Below are positions 17,456 to 26,130 of a DNA stretch of 64,000 nucleotides, in pieces. The stretch lies in NCBI GenBank assembly GCA_040218875.1, contig JAVJQP010000008.1. The stretch is one strand, 5' to 3'. Position 1 is the stretch's first letter. Each line of letters opens with the position of its first letter. The position numbers were made by a program, and so were the translations under genes. The notes under the pieces are model-generated. The model saw nothing but the letters and a program-made list of their open reading frames with translations, searched no databases and had not been told where the DNA came from. Origin of the DNA: Coleofasciculus sp937127375 (lineage in GTDB: Bacteria > Cyanobacteriota > Cyanobacteriia > Cyanobacteriales > Coleofasciculaceae).

Positions 17456-18305
17456 ACTGTCGCCAACGACGAACCGTGCGATCGCACTCTTATCCGATTC
17501 CCGTCAATTTGATCGGGCGCACGTCAATAGCCCCTACGTGTCGGCGACAAATGTTGTGATCGCCTGTTCGATTCCGGTCAATTGAATCGTGCGATCGCTC
17601 CCTTATTCCCATTTCCGTCAATTGTATTGGGTGCAAGGGTTTGAGCCAAGGGCGACCCGATCCAATTAAATGGATTGGAGTTGTTAAGTAATGCAGGCGG
17701 GTCGCCCCTACAGGGATCGCTTGTTCTATTCGGGTCAATTCAATGGTGCGATCGCCTGTTCGGTTCCGGTCAATTCCATCATGCGATCGCCTGTTCTATT
17801 CGGGTCAATTTAATTGTGCAATCGCAGCCTGATTCCAAGCCTGCGCCAATCTTTCTTGTTCCCTCCCCTTCGAGGGTCCGGCTAGGGAGGGGTCGCGTCA
17901 AGGTATTGCTATTGTTGATTAAGTATAGAGCGATCCGATCGAATTGGATGGATTAGAGTTATTCATTGATGCAGGCGGGTCGCCCCTACCAAGATAGCCT
18001 GTTCTATTCGGGTCAATTGAATTGTGCGATCGCCTCCCTTCTGCGCTCCGCGCAATCGCAGCCTGATTCCCAGCAAGCGCCAATTTTGTTCCCTCCCCTT
18101 CAAGGGTCCGGTTAGGGAGGGGTCGCGTCAAGGTATTGCTTTGTTGATTAAGTATAGAGCGATCCGATCAAATTAAATGCATTGGAGTTGTTAATTAATA
18201 CAGGAGGGTCACCCCGACAAGGATCGCCTGTTTCCTTTCCAAATGAGCGAACGGTGAGTTTTATGATTTAATCAAACAATCGTCTTCATTCAGGTACATA
18301 TCGAA
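17456..18305. repeat. Repeat-only block: hairpins A6-A8
   Basis: 58-bp hairpins at 17650-17707, 17928-17985 and 18157-18214 (the last two with degraded left arms GAGCGATCCG), a D element near 17500, C elements near 17860 and 18090, and 35-bp HIP1 units near 17747-17830. The final 45 bp are the leader shared with the DUF4365 gene at 7861. No other gene is seen. Confidence 0.85.
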
Positions 18306-18809
18306 GTGGATAGTAACATTCAGAAAGAAGAATTTAGCTATGCCTATATTTATGCCATTGCCGCCACTGCAGGTTGTGCCGTCCAGAGAACAACCACACC
18401 CCTTGATCGACTGGGTGTAGACCTGATGATCACAGGCGTTAATAATCAAGATATAATAGACTTTCCTCTCCTCTATGTTCAGGTAAAATGTACATCTAGA
18501 CAAGTCCTTACTGCTAATGCTCTCAGGTATCCTCTCTCTGTCAAAAAGTATGAAGAACTAAGAATACGCGATCGCTATCCTCCCTTAATCTTGATCATCG
18601 TTATCGTCCCTGACCAAGTGAATGACTGGTTAAATCAATCCGAAGCTGAACTTTGCCTCAAGCGTTGCGCTTACTGGATATCTTTAGCCGATCAAGCACC
18701 CACCCAGAATCAAGAAACAATCACCGTGTATATACCCAGAGACAATATATTTACTGCCAATGTCCTGAAAACGATAATGCAGCGGCTTATAGCAGGAGAA
18801 CGGTTATGA
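18306..18809 (+). CDS. DUF4365-family, PD-(D/E)XK nuclease-like protein, copy 2 (167 aa)
   Basis: Near-identical to the 7879 gene from QKEEFSYAYIYAIAA onward. LDRLGVDLMITG (D34, D39) and LLYVQVKCTS (Q59, K61) are kept. The GTG at 18306 is used because one base is missing in the leader relative to copy 1, so upstream similarity is out of frame. It overlaps the partner gene by ATGA. Substitutions are mostly conservative (I to M, K to R, N to S), which suggests both copies stayed under selection or duplicated recently. Confidence 0.75.
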   Translation: MDSNIQKEEFSYAYIYAIAATAGCAVQRTTTPLDRLGVDLMITGVNNQDIIDFPLLYVQVKCTSRQVLTANALRYPLSVKKYEELRIRDRYPPLILIIVIVPDQVNDWLNQSEAELCLKRCAYWISLADQAPTQNQETITVYIPRDNIFTANVLKTIMQRLIAGERL

Positions 18810-19354
18810 ATGTAACAGTTAAAGACATTGAATTACTCAAAGCCATACATCCCCAACAGGTAGCGACTTACTTACAGGCACAGGGTTGGCAACAAAAGCA
18901 GCAAATAACTGACCAGGCAATAATTTGGATGAAAGATAATCAGTCTCATGGACAATTTAACCTTGTCTTACCCCTAAATCCCGACGTTCCTGATTTTCCC
19001 GTTTCCATGAACCGGCTACTGGAAACCCTTTCCCAAGCGGAAGAATGTTCTCAACTTGATATTCTCAAAAATTTAATTAGTCAACTATCCAACCGGACGA
19101 TTCAGGGAGTCGTCATGGAAATTTACTCGCCTAATCCCGACCAACTCAGCGGCAAAATTACACTGATCGGCGTGATTTTTACTCAGTTATGTAAAATCAA
19201 AACCGAGTTATTTGACCATAACTATATTCAAGCCATTAAAGCCTATCAAGAGCGCATACCTATATCCTGCACCGGGGATTTAATTAAAGAAGATAACATC
19301 TTTATCCTGAAAAATCCTCGGAATTTTACCCTAGATGAAGCCTGGAAAAATTAA
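18806..19354 (+). CDS. Partner protein of DUF4365, copy 2 (182 aa, function unknown)
   Basis: Same length as and colinear with the 8406 gene: VATYLQAQGWQQ, IIWMKDN, FNLVLPLNPDVPDFPVSM, QLDILKNLI and IQGVVMEI. The last residues FTLDEAWKN match FTIDEAWKN. The ATG at 18806 overlaps the DUF4365 stop. A longer in-frame reading from 18653 would run through the DUF4365 gene in another frame and is rejected. There is no chimeric third ORF after this copy; repeats follow directly. Confidence 0.7.
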   Translation: MNVTVKDIELLKAIHPQQVATYLQAQGWQQKQQITDQAIIWMKDNQSHGQFNLVLPLNPDVPDFPVSMNRLLETLSQAEECSQLDILKNLISQLSNRTIQGVVMEIYSPNPDQLSGKITLIGVIFTQLCKIKTELFDHNYIQAIKAYQERIPISCTGDLIKEDNIFILKNPRNFTLDEAWKN

Positions 19355-19778
19355 AGGAGACAATTATTGCGAACAAAGGGTTGATTGAACATAATCTACC
19401 GAATCCGGACAGTGCGATCACAGGTTTCTCCTATTCCCGTCAACCTTATATGGCGCACCATCCGTGCGCCCCTACGTGCAGGCGACAAACAGTGTGATCA
19501 CCTGTTGTGTTTGGGTCAATTGAAACGTGCGATCGCAGGTTAAGACCATTTCCGTCAATTGTATTGGGTGCAAGGGTTTGAGCCAATGGCGACCCGATCC
19601 AATTAAATGGATTGGAGTTGTTAAGTAACGCAGGCGGGTCGCCCCTACAGGGATCGCTTGTTCTATTCCGGTCAATTGAATCGTGCGATTGCCTCCCTTC
19701 TGCGCTCGGCGCAATCGCGAAATTTCTCCAACTCCGGTAAGATAGACAGCTACATTCGTAGACTATCCCCATTCCCCA
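19355..19778. repeat. Repeat-only block: hairpin A9
   Basis: Contains 'cataatctaccgaatccgga' (also at 11761-11790), a D hairpin TGGCGCAC/GTGCGCC (19451-19471), hairpin A9 (19587-19644) and the Rpn-like leader palindrome at 19741-19767. No gene is supported. Confidence 0.8.
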
Positions 19779-20922
19779 ATGACTCGATTCCCTCACGACC
19801 AATTCGCTTGCATACTTTCTCGACCAACTCTTATCCCCCATCGGAACTGTTGAGACGAGTCGAGACATTGCTGGGGAAGTGCGAGAGGTTGACGTTTACT
19901 TCACCCCCACTTCTGTCTCAAGTGACTACCAAACCACCCTGGGACTGTTAGGACGCCTAGCCACAAAACCTGCCGTTTTTGAACCCTTTCGTAACGCCGT
20001 TACCCCCAGTCAAATCCGTAGTTGTCTGTCTAAACTGTTTGACCTACATTCAGAATTAGAACGACGCGCCCGACGGGAAAATACCTCCATTAACGATAGT
20101 GAACTCCCCCAGTTGTGGATTCTCACTCCCACCGCTTCAAGCCGATTATTAGCAGGATTTAGAGCCATAAACGATGAACCTAATTGGCTAGAGGGAATCT
20201 ACTTCATGGGAGAATCATTCAAAACAGCCATCGTCGTCATCCACCAACTCCCCCGTACCCCAGAAACTCTATGGTTAAGGCTTCTGGGAAAAGGTAGAGT
20301 CCAACAGCAAGCGATTGAGGAAATCAGCGCATTACCAGAAAACCATCCATTGCGTCAATCTGCGCTAGATTTATTGTATAACTTGCAAATGAACTTACAA
20401 ACCCATCAAAACTTAGGTAAACAGGAGAGGGAGTTAATTATGGCATTAGCACCCCTATTTCGGCAACAACTCGACGCCGAGCGGCAACGAGGCATAGAAC
20501 AAGGCATACAGCAAGGTATGCAACGAGGCATAGAACAAGGCATACAGCAAGGCATAGAACAAGGCATACAGCAAGGACAACGGCTGACTATCGAAAACCT
20601 CCTCCAGACTCGTCTGGGACAGTTAACTCCCACCCTCGCGGCTTTAATTACTCCCTTATCAGCATTACCCCCTCAGCAATTAACTCCATTTCTCCTGCAA
20701 TTATCTCAACTTGAAAACAGTGAATCAGGCATTCAACAAGCACAGCATTTCATTGTCGAAAATTTGCTGAAAATTCGATTGGGAGAATTGGATGAGCAAC
20801 TCACCGCACGGGTCCCTTCTTTATTAGCATTACCCCCCCAACAGTTAAGCCAATACCTCTTGCAATTATCTCAGGTATCCCGTGAGCAACTCCTCGCTCG
20901 ATTTCCTATAGCCAGTCCTTAA
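19779..20922 (+). pseudogene. Rpn/DUF4351-like gene, copy 2, 5' frameshift
   Basis: Starts like the intact copy (MTRFPHDQFA), but 'ttgcatactttc' replaces the nine-base codons AAA GAC TAC, giving +1 and breaking the frame after about 10 codons. The rest is open in the shifted frame from GTG 19879 (REVDVYFTPTSVSSDY) to the end. It has six GI(E/Q)QG-type repeats and both DUF4351-like segments. A truncated protein lacking the first 33 residues could be made, but the N-terminal helix is lost. Confidence 0.75.
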
Positions 20923-21526
20923 ATCGGCATCAATGACGAACCGAACCGTGCGATCGCCTGTTTCCTTCCGGTCAATTCCATCATGCGATCGCCTTTTCCC
21001 TTCCAGTCAATTCCATGGTGCGATCGCAGGTTCCATTCCGGTCAATTTAGCCGTTGTTGTTCCCTCCCCTTAGCAAGGGGAGGGTTAGGGAGGGGTTAAA
21101 TCAAGGTATTGCTTTGTTGATTTAGTATTGGGCGACCCGATCCAATAGAAGGGATTGGAGTTATTCATTGATGCAGATGGGTCGCCCCGACAAGGATCGC
21201 CTGTTCGGTTCCGGTCAATTGAATCATGCGATCGCGCCAAGCTTATCAGCCAGCGCCAATCTTGTTCCCTCCCCTTCGAGGGTCCGGTTAGGGAGGGGTC
21301 GCGTCAAGGTATTGCTATTGTTGATTTAGTATTGGGCGACCCGATCCAATTAAATGGATTGGGGTTGTTCATTGATGCAGGCGGGTCGCCCCTACCAAGA
21401 TCGCCTGTTCGGTTCTAGTCAATTGAATTGTGCGATCGCCTGTTCGGTTCCGGTCAATTCCATCATGCGATCGCCTGTTCGGTTAGGTCAATTCCATCGT
21501 GCGATCGCGCCAAGCTGATCAGCCAG
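20923..21526. repeat. Repeat-only block: hairpins A10-A11 and HIP1 ladders
   Basis: HIP1 sites at 20950, 20985 and 21020 (exact 35-bp steps), hairpins A10 (21130-21187) and A11 (21334-21391), C elements near 21060 and 21265, and a second ladder at 21397 (degenerate), 21432, 21467 and 21501. The ladder begins in phase with the end of hairpin A11. No gene is supported. Confidence 0.85.
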
Positions 21527-21722
21527 TCATACTACCCAGTTTTCCCAAGTCAAGCCGGGAATGCGGGAAAATTATCTCACGTTATTGGTAACTAAATTGA
21601 TGCCACGATCAAGTGCTTGCATCAGATGGACTGAGGCTTTGAAACTTTTCGAGTACCTTGGCGGGTTTTTCTCTGATAATGTAGATGCAAATATTAGTAT
21701 CCAACAAAAATCTTATTGCCAT
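21527..21722 (-). pseudogene. vapC-type PIN toxin with internal deletion
   Basis: Starts AIRFLLDTNICIYII (PIN strand 1 with its Asp), runs to FQSLSPSD, then jumps out of frame to QALDRGINLVTNNVR, an in-frame TAA and FSRIPGLTWENW, the usual VapC C-terminus. About half the protein, including the second and third catalytic acids, is missing. The start overlaps the vapB stop by 10 bp. The toxin is dead. Confidence 0.75.
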
Positions 21723-21943
21723 GTTTCTCTCATTTCCAGGCTAGGCTGTTCCCGGTTCTTCATAAAGTCATCCGAAAATAGGTTCAAGCTTTCTCTTAAC
21801 GTTTGCCAAGGATTAGCTTTAGGAATCAAAATCAGTACATTACCAATTTTTTTAATATAAACTTCGTCATCCTGGAATTGAAACTCTTTGGGTAAGATAA
21901 CCGTCTGATTATCATCATTAATTAATAATTTGGCTGTCTTCAT
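21713..21943 (-). CDS. VapB-type antitoxin, orphaned (76 aa)
   Basis: Begins MKTAKLLINDDNQTVILPKEF, the swapped-hairpin AbrB/VapB-type fold, followed by DDEVYIKKIGNVLILIPK and a toxin-binding tail (WQTLRESLNLFSDDF). The reading frame is intact although its toxin gene is not, so it may persist as an anti-toxin against related VapCs or simply be decaying. A copy with a stop codon lies at 24905-25116 and a small fragment at 23971-24012. Confidence 0.75.
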   Translation of the reverse strand: MKTAKLLINDDNQTVILPKEFQFQDDEVYIKKIGNVLILIPKANPWQTLRESLNLFSDDFMKNREQPSLEMRETWQ

Positions 21944-22232
21944 CTATGTTTCGCGGCTGGATACCTCCTCTATGTTTCTTATGGGGAGAAGAAAGCCGCG
22001 CCTCCTAATAATTACAACAATAACACAAGCATTGAACCGATCTCGCCGATTTCCTTGCGGTCAATTCAATTGTGCGATCGCTCCTGTTTACCATTTCCGT
22101 CAACTTTACAGGGCGCAGGTCAATAGCCCCTACAATGCGATGGGTTTAATCACACTCTCTTAGTGCGATCGCGAAATTTCTCCAACTCCGGTAAGATAGA
22201 CAGCTACATTCGTAGACTATCCCCATTCCCCA
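21944..22232. other. Leader and repeat stretch
   Basis: Contains 'gcggctggatacctcctc' and 'agccgcgcctcctaataat', both repeated before the second vapB copy at 25125-25190, one HIP1 unit, a D fragment and the Rpn-like leader palindrome (22196-22222). The shared flank shows that the vapB-to-Rpn-like junction was duplicated as one block. Confidence 0.6.
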
Positions 22233-23335
22233 ATGACTCGATTCCCTCACGACCAGTTTGCTAAGGAATACCTCGACCAACTCTTATCTCCCATAGGAAC
22301 CGTTGAAACAAGTCGCGACATTGCTGGGGAAGTACGACAGGTTGACATTTACTTCACCCCCACTTCTACCCCCAATGACTACCTCCTCTCTCTGGGACTT
22401 TTAGGACGCTTCGCCACAACCTCCGCCGTATTTGAACCCTTTCGCAACGCCGTTACCCCCAGTCAAATCCGCAGTTGTCTGTCTAAACTATTTGACCTAC
22501 ATTCAGAATTAGAGCGACGCGCCAGACGGGAAAACACCTCCATCAACGACAGTGAACTCCCCCAACTATGGATACTTACCCCCACCGCCTCAACCCCCTT
22601 ACAAGGGTAGCTTTGGCGCCTTTGGTGACGAACAAAACTGGTTCAATGGACTCTATTTTCTCCACGAGGCGTTCCGAACAGCCATCGTCGTCATCCACCA
22701 ACTCCCTCGTACCCCAGAAACCCTCTGGTTGAGACTTCTCGGAAAAGGCACAGTCCAACAACAAGCCATCGAGGAGATCACCGCATTACCTGAAGACAGC
22801 CAACGGCGGCAGTCTACGAAGCGAGTTATTGTATAACTTGCAAGCCAACTTACAAGCTAACCAAGACCAAAAATTAGACACAGAGGAGAGGGAGTTAATT
22901 ATGGCGTTAGCACCCCTATATCGGCAACAACTGGATGCCGCGCTGCAACGAGGCATGGAACAAGGATTGCAACAAGGCATACAACAAGGACAACGACTGA
23001 TTATCGAAAACCTCCTCCAGACTCGTCTGGGACAATTGACCCCCACCGTGACGGCTTTAATCACTCCCTTATCGGCATTACCCCCTCAGCAATTAACCCC
23101 ATTTCTCTTGCAACTATCTCAACTGGAAAACAGTGAATCAGCCATTCAACAAGCACAGCATTTCATTGTCGAAAATTTGCTGAAAATTCGATTTGGAGAA
23201 TTGGATGAGCAACTCACCGCACGGATCACTTCTTTATTAGCATTATCCCCCCAACAGTTAAGCCAATACCTCTTGCAATTATCTCAGGTATCCCGTGAGC
23301 AACTCCTCGCTCGATTCCCTATAGCCAGTCCTTAA
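22233..23335 (+). pseudogene. Rpn/DUF4351-like gene, copy 3, two frameshifts
   Basis: The first frame runs from ATG 22233 to a TAG at 22608-22610, where 'ccttacaagggtagctttgg' has replaced the intact 'gattactagcaggattcgga' with net +1. A second shift at about 22817 ('tctacgaagcgag' against 'tctacgctagag', +1) again changes frame. The last part (22829-23335) is open and keeps both DUF4351-like segments. It has only two GI(Q)QG repeats. It is otherwise very close to copies 1 and 2, so decay is recent. Confidence 0.8.
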
Positions 23336-24073
23336 ATTGTCGCCAACGACGAACCGTGCGATCGCTCCCTTGTACCTATTCCCGCCAATTTTATCGGGCG
23401 CACCATCCGTGCGCCCCTACCCCCGGACGACAAACAGTGCGATCGCCTGTTCTATTCGGGTCAATTGAATAGGAGCGATCGCAGCCTGATTCCAAGCCTG
23501 CGCCAATCTTTCTTGTTCCCTCCCCTTCGAGGGGAAGGCTAGGGAGGGGTCGCGTCAAGGTATTGGTATTGTTGATTTAGTATTGGGCGACCCGATCAAA
23601 TTGGATGGATTAGAGTTATTCATTGATGCAGGAGGGTCGTCCCTACCAAGATCGCCTGTTCTCTTCCGGTCAATTGAATCGTGCGATCGCCTGTTCCCTT
23701 CGGGTCAATTCAATGGTGCGATCGCAGCCTGATTCCAAGCCTGCGCCAATCTTTCTTGTTCCCTCCCCTTCGAGGGGAAGGCTAGGGAGAGGTCGCGTCA
23801 AGGTATTGGTATTGTTGATTAAGTTTTGGGCGACCCAATTAAATTAAATGGATTGGAGTTGTTAATTAATACAGGCGGGTCGCCCCTACCAGGATCGCCT
23901 GTTCGGTTCCAGTCAATTGAATCGTGCGATCGCTCCCTTATTTCCAGCAAGCGCCAATCTTGTTCCCTCCCAGTACATTGCTAATTTGTTTAATATAAAC
24001 TTCGTTATACTGGCGGTGATCGGTCTGATTCTTGAGAAACGGTATAACTTAATAATCATTTACACAAATAACC
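23336..24073. repeat. Repeat-only block: hairpins A12-A13, D hairpin, vapB fragment
   Basis: D hairpin GGGCGCAC (23396-23403) / GTGCGCCC (23409-23416), hairpins A12 (23585-23642) and A13 (23828-23885), and C elements near 23515 and 23758. At 23971-24012 lies a 40-bp fragment of the vapB gene ('gtttaatataaacttcgtta'), fused in the middle of a C element. No intact gene. Confidence 0.8.
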
Positions 24074-24472
24074 ATGCCAGACGTACAGCTTCTTTCTCCC
24101 AAACAACATGCTTTCTCTATCCAACTCGACTTGCAAAAAATCCAACCTTACTGTGGTACACCTATAGCGGCTGTCTACGCAGATAGTCTGTTGCGAACCT
24201 TGAGGACTATTCGTGATCAGTTTCCCTTTGAACCATTAACCGAAATCCTGATGGCTTTTTACGACGCGATCGCCTTTGAGAATCGCTGGATTGACTATCA
24301 GGCTAATCAGTATCAAGGGGTTCGCGATCTGCTCACCACTTTAGTTGATTCCCCATTGAGTAATGAAGATGTCGAACAAGCCATTTTAAAACTGGAAGAT
24401 TTGGGCTTCGACACCCTGCCCTTTTGCGTAAAATTTAACTCTAGTATTGAGCTAGGTAGCGATGAGGACTAA
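24074..24472 (+). CDS. Unknown protein upstream of a truncated PIN gene (132 aa)
   Basis: Not recognised. Mostly helical: FSIQLDLQKIQ, AVYADSLLRTLRTIRDQFPFEPLTEILMAFYDAIAF and EDVEQAILKLEDLGFDTLPF. It ends with the acidic ELGSDED, and the PIN-like gene starts 6 bp later, so it may be the antitoxin half of a toxin-antitoxin pair. A piece of its 3' half (EVEQAILRLE) is found fused at 8971-9090, so another copy once existed there. Confidence 0.6.
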   Translation: MPDVQLLSPKQHAFSIQLDLQKIQPYCGTPIAAVYADSLLRTLRTIRDQFPFEPLTEILMAFYDAIAFENRWIDYQANQYQGVRDLLTTLVDSPLSNEDVEQAILKLEDLGFDTLPFCVKFNSSIELGSDED

Positions 24473-24477
24473 ACACT

Positions 24478-24741
24478 ATGCAAGCTAAAGATAGTCCTCA
24501 ACATTTTCTTGATACCTCCGTTGTCCGTTCCATGCTATTGGGGACTCAAGCTTATCGGCAGTATTTTAACTCCAACCTTGCCGAACGTCCCCTCTACATC
24601 TCCAACTATATACAAATGGAGATGAAACGCAGCTATTTAGAACACACTGATAATTCCTTTGACTACTTATGTCCACCTATCGAGCAACATCACAACAAGC
24701 ACCCTTCCGAAAAGCAGGTACTTACCGATAGTTCTGGCTAA
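24478..24741 (+). pseudogene. Truncated PIN-like domain gene (87 aa)
   Basis: HFLDTSVVRSMLLG is a PIN strand 1 with Asp, and LYISNYIQMEMKRSYLE resembles the second acidic helix. After about residue 50 the sequence turns into an unrelated tail (EQHHNKHPSEKQVLTDSSG), and the last two PIN acids are absent. It is followed directly by a HIP1 ladder. It is probably the 5' part of a toxin-like gene that lost its 3' half. Confidence 0.55.
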
Positions 24742-24767
24742 ACAACAGGAATAACTTAAAAGATGGT

Positions 24768-24880
24768 GCGATCGCCTGTTCTCGTCGGGTCAATTCCATG
24801 GTGCGATCGCCTGTTCCCTTCTGGTCAATTCAATTGTGCGATCGCCTGTTCGGTTAGGGTCAATTCCATCATGCGATCGC
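24768..24880. repeat. HIP1-phased 35-bp ladder
   Basis: GCGATCGC occurs at 24768, 24803, 24838 and 24873, exactly 35 bp apart. The spacer bodies vary (cctgttctcgtcggg, cctgttcccttctgg, cctgttcggttaggg) but keep the total length and the shared 'gtcaattc' word. This is the cleanest of the ladders in the window. Confidence 0.85.
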
Positions 24881-24904
24881 GCCAAGCTGATCCGCCAGTC
24901 ATAA

Positions 24905-25116
24905 ATTTCCAGGTTAGGCTGTTCCCGATTCTCCATAAAGTCATCCGAAAAAAGGTTTAAGCTTTCTCTTAAATTTTACCAAGGATTAGCTTTAGGAATC
25001 AAAATTAAAACATTGCCAATTTTTTTAATATAAACTTCGTTGTCCTGAAAATGGAACTCTTGGGGTAATATAATCGCCTGATCATCATCATTAATTAATA
25101 ATTTTGCTGTCTTCAT
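24905..25116 (-). pseudogene. vapB antitoxin gene, second copy, premature stop
   Basis: MKTAKLLINDDDQAIILPQEF matches the intact copy, but the Gln after NPW is replaced by TAA, so the reading stops after about 48 codons. The remaining NLRESLNLFSDDF is still recognisable. The vapC gene that follows the first copy is deleted completely here: the flank 'gccaagctgatccgccagtc' is joined directly to the vapB 3' end. Confidence 0.75.
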
Positions 25117-25261
25117 CTATTTTTCGCGGCTGGATACCTCCTCTATATTGCTTATGCGGGGAGAAAAGCCGCGCCTCCTAATAATATAATGACAACAATA
25201 ACACAAGCATTGAACCAATCTCGCCGATTCCCTTCCGGTCAATTGAATTGTGCGATCGCTT

Positions 25262-25346
25262 TCTTTTCTCCAACTCCGGTAAGATCCGTATTTGAACCCT
25301 TTCGCAATGCCGTCACCCCCAGTCAAATCCGCAGTTGTCTTTCTAA
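25262..25346 (+). pseudogene. Remnant of a fourth Rpn/DUF4351-like gene
   Basis: The family leader 'tctccaactccggtaagat' is joined to an internal coding piece (VFEPFRNAVTPSQIRSCLSK), with the first 66 or so codons deleted. It ends abruptly at the leader of the decayed HNH pair. Two deletions therefore bracket about 80 bp. Confidence 0.7.
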
Positions 25347-25388
25347 GATTTGCTAAACTATGAATTAACCATAACTTAGGGATGGACA

Positions 25389-25806
25389 ATGGCTCCGGCT
25401 ACTGATATTCACCAAAAAGCGATTCTCTTCGAGACGCTTCGCGAACGCGCTGATTGGACAGCTACCTCAGGACAAATTGATAGCAGTTGTGCAGCTATTG
25501 GAATTTTTAGCGCAGCCGCCTCAGCCGACAACAGTGAGTCCCCAAGAAGCCCAATTGCTTGAGGTGATAGAGAGCCATATCTGTGAAGAGGAACAAGTCC
25601 ATCTAAACACATTACGCGATCGCTGTGAATGGGGTGAACTGAGCGAAGCGGAATATCAGGAACTAATTTGTTACGAAGATTTGTTAGAGGAGAAGCGAGT
25701 AAAACGATTAGAAGCCCTGATCCAACTCGCGCAGATTAGGAATATTGACCTAATCCGCTTAAACCAACAAATTCAGTTGACATCCCAACCTTCCCATGCC
25801 GTCTGA
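25389..25806 (+). pseudogene. Copy of the HNH-partner gene with a 22-bp insertion
   Basis: Starts like the intact gene (MAPATDIHQKAI), but 22 bp (25424-25445, with 'cttcgagacgcttcgcgaa') sit inside what was a HIP1 site, 'gcgatcgcgctg'. 22 is 1 mod 3, so the frame is lost. The rest, from 25477, is almost identical to 14530-14858. The insertion has the size and GC-rich palindromic character of cyanobacterial short dispersed repeats. Confidence 0.8.
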
Positions 25807-25916
25807 CTATGAACGAATCCCCACAGCACTGAGCCAGGAAATCGCTCAACCGTCCGGGAGTCGTAAATCTTCGACGCCTACTTATCTTAGCCGGACTGCA
25901 TCCACCGAATCAGTGA
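25796..25916 (+). pseudogene. HNH endonuclease copy with a 314-bp internal deletion
   Basis: Only the first 18 codons (PSDYERIPTALSQEIAQ) and the last 25 remain. The join is at CTCAAC, which occurs at 14897 and 15211 in the intact gene, exactly where the deletion ends lie. The zinc and catalytic residues are gone. Confidence 0.8.
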
Positions 25917-26130
25917 ACAGAAAGAATCCAAAAGCTTACAATTTGAATGGATTGTAATTATTCATTGATGAGGTACATCTCGCCCCTACCAGGATCGCCT
26001 GTTCCCTTCTGGTCAATTCAATCATGCGATCGCTCCCTTGGCGCGATCTCTTATTCCTATTCCTGTTAATTGTATTGGGCGTGGTGGAATTATCGTATCC
26101 TAAATCTTTAAGTTGGAAACCGCATAATCC
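25917..26130. other. Partial hairpin repeat and HIP1 unit
   Basis: A degenerate right half of the 58-bp hairpin (about 25944-25985, with 'attgatgaggtacatctcgc', as after the intact HNH gene) and one 35-bp unit. Nothing else recognised before the convergent ATPase gene. Confidence 0.55.

Noticed and set aside
24768..24880. CRISPR-like array (repeats at 35-bp steps)
   Set aside because: The constant part is mostly the HIP1 octamer plus a short word; there are no unique spacers of regular size and no cas genes in the window.
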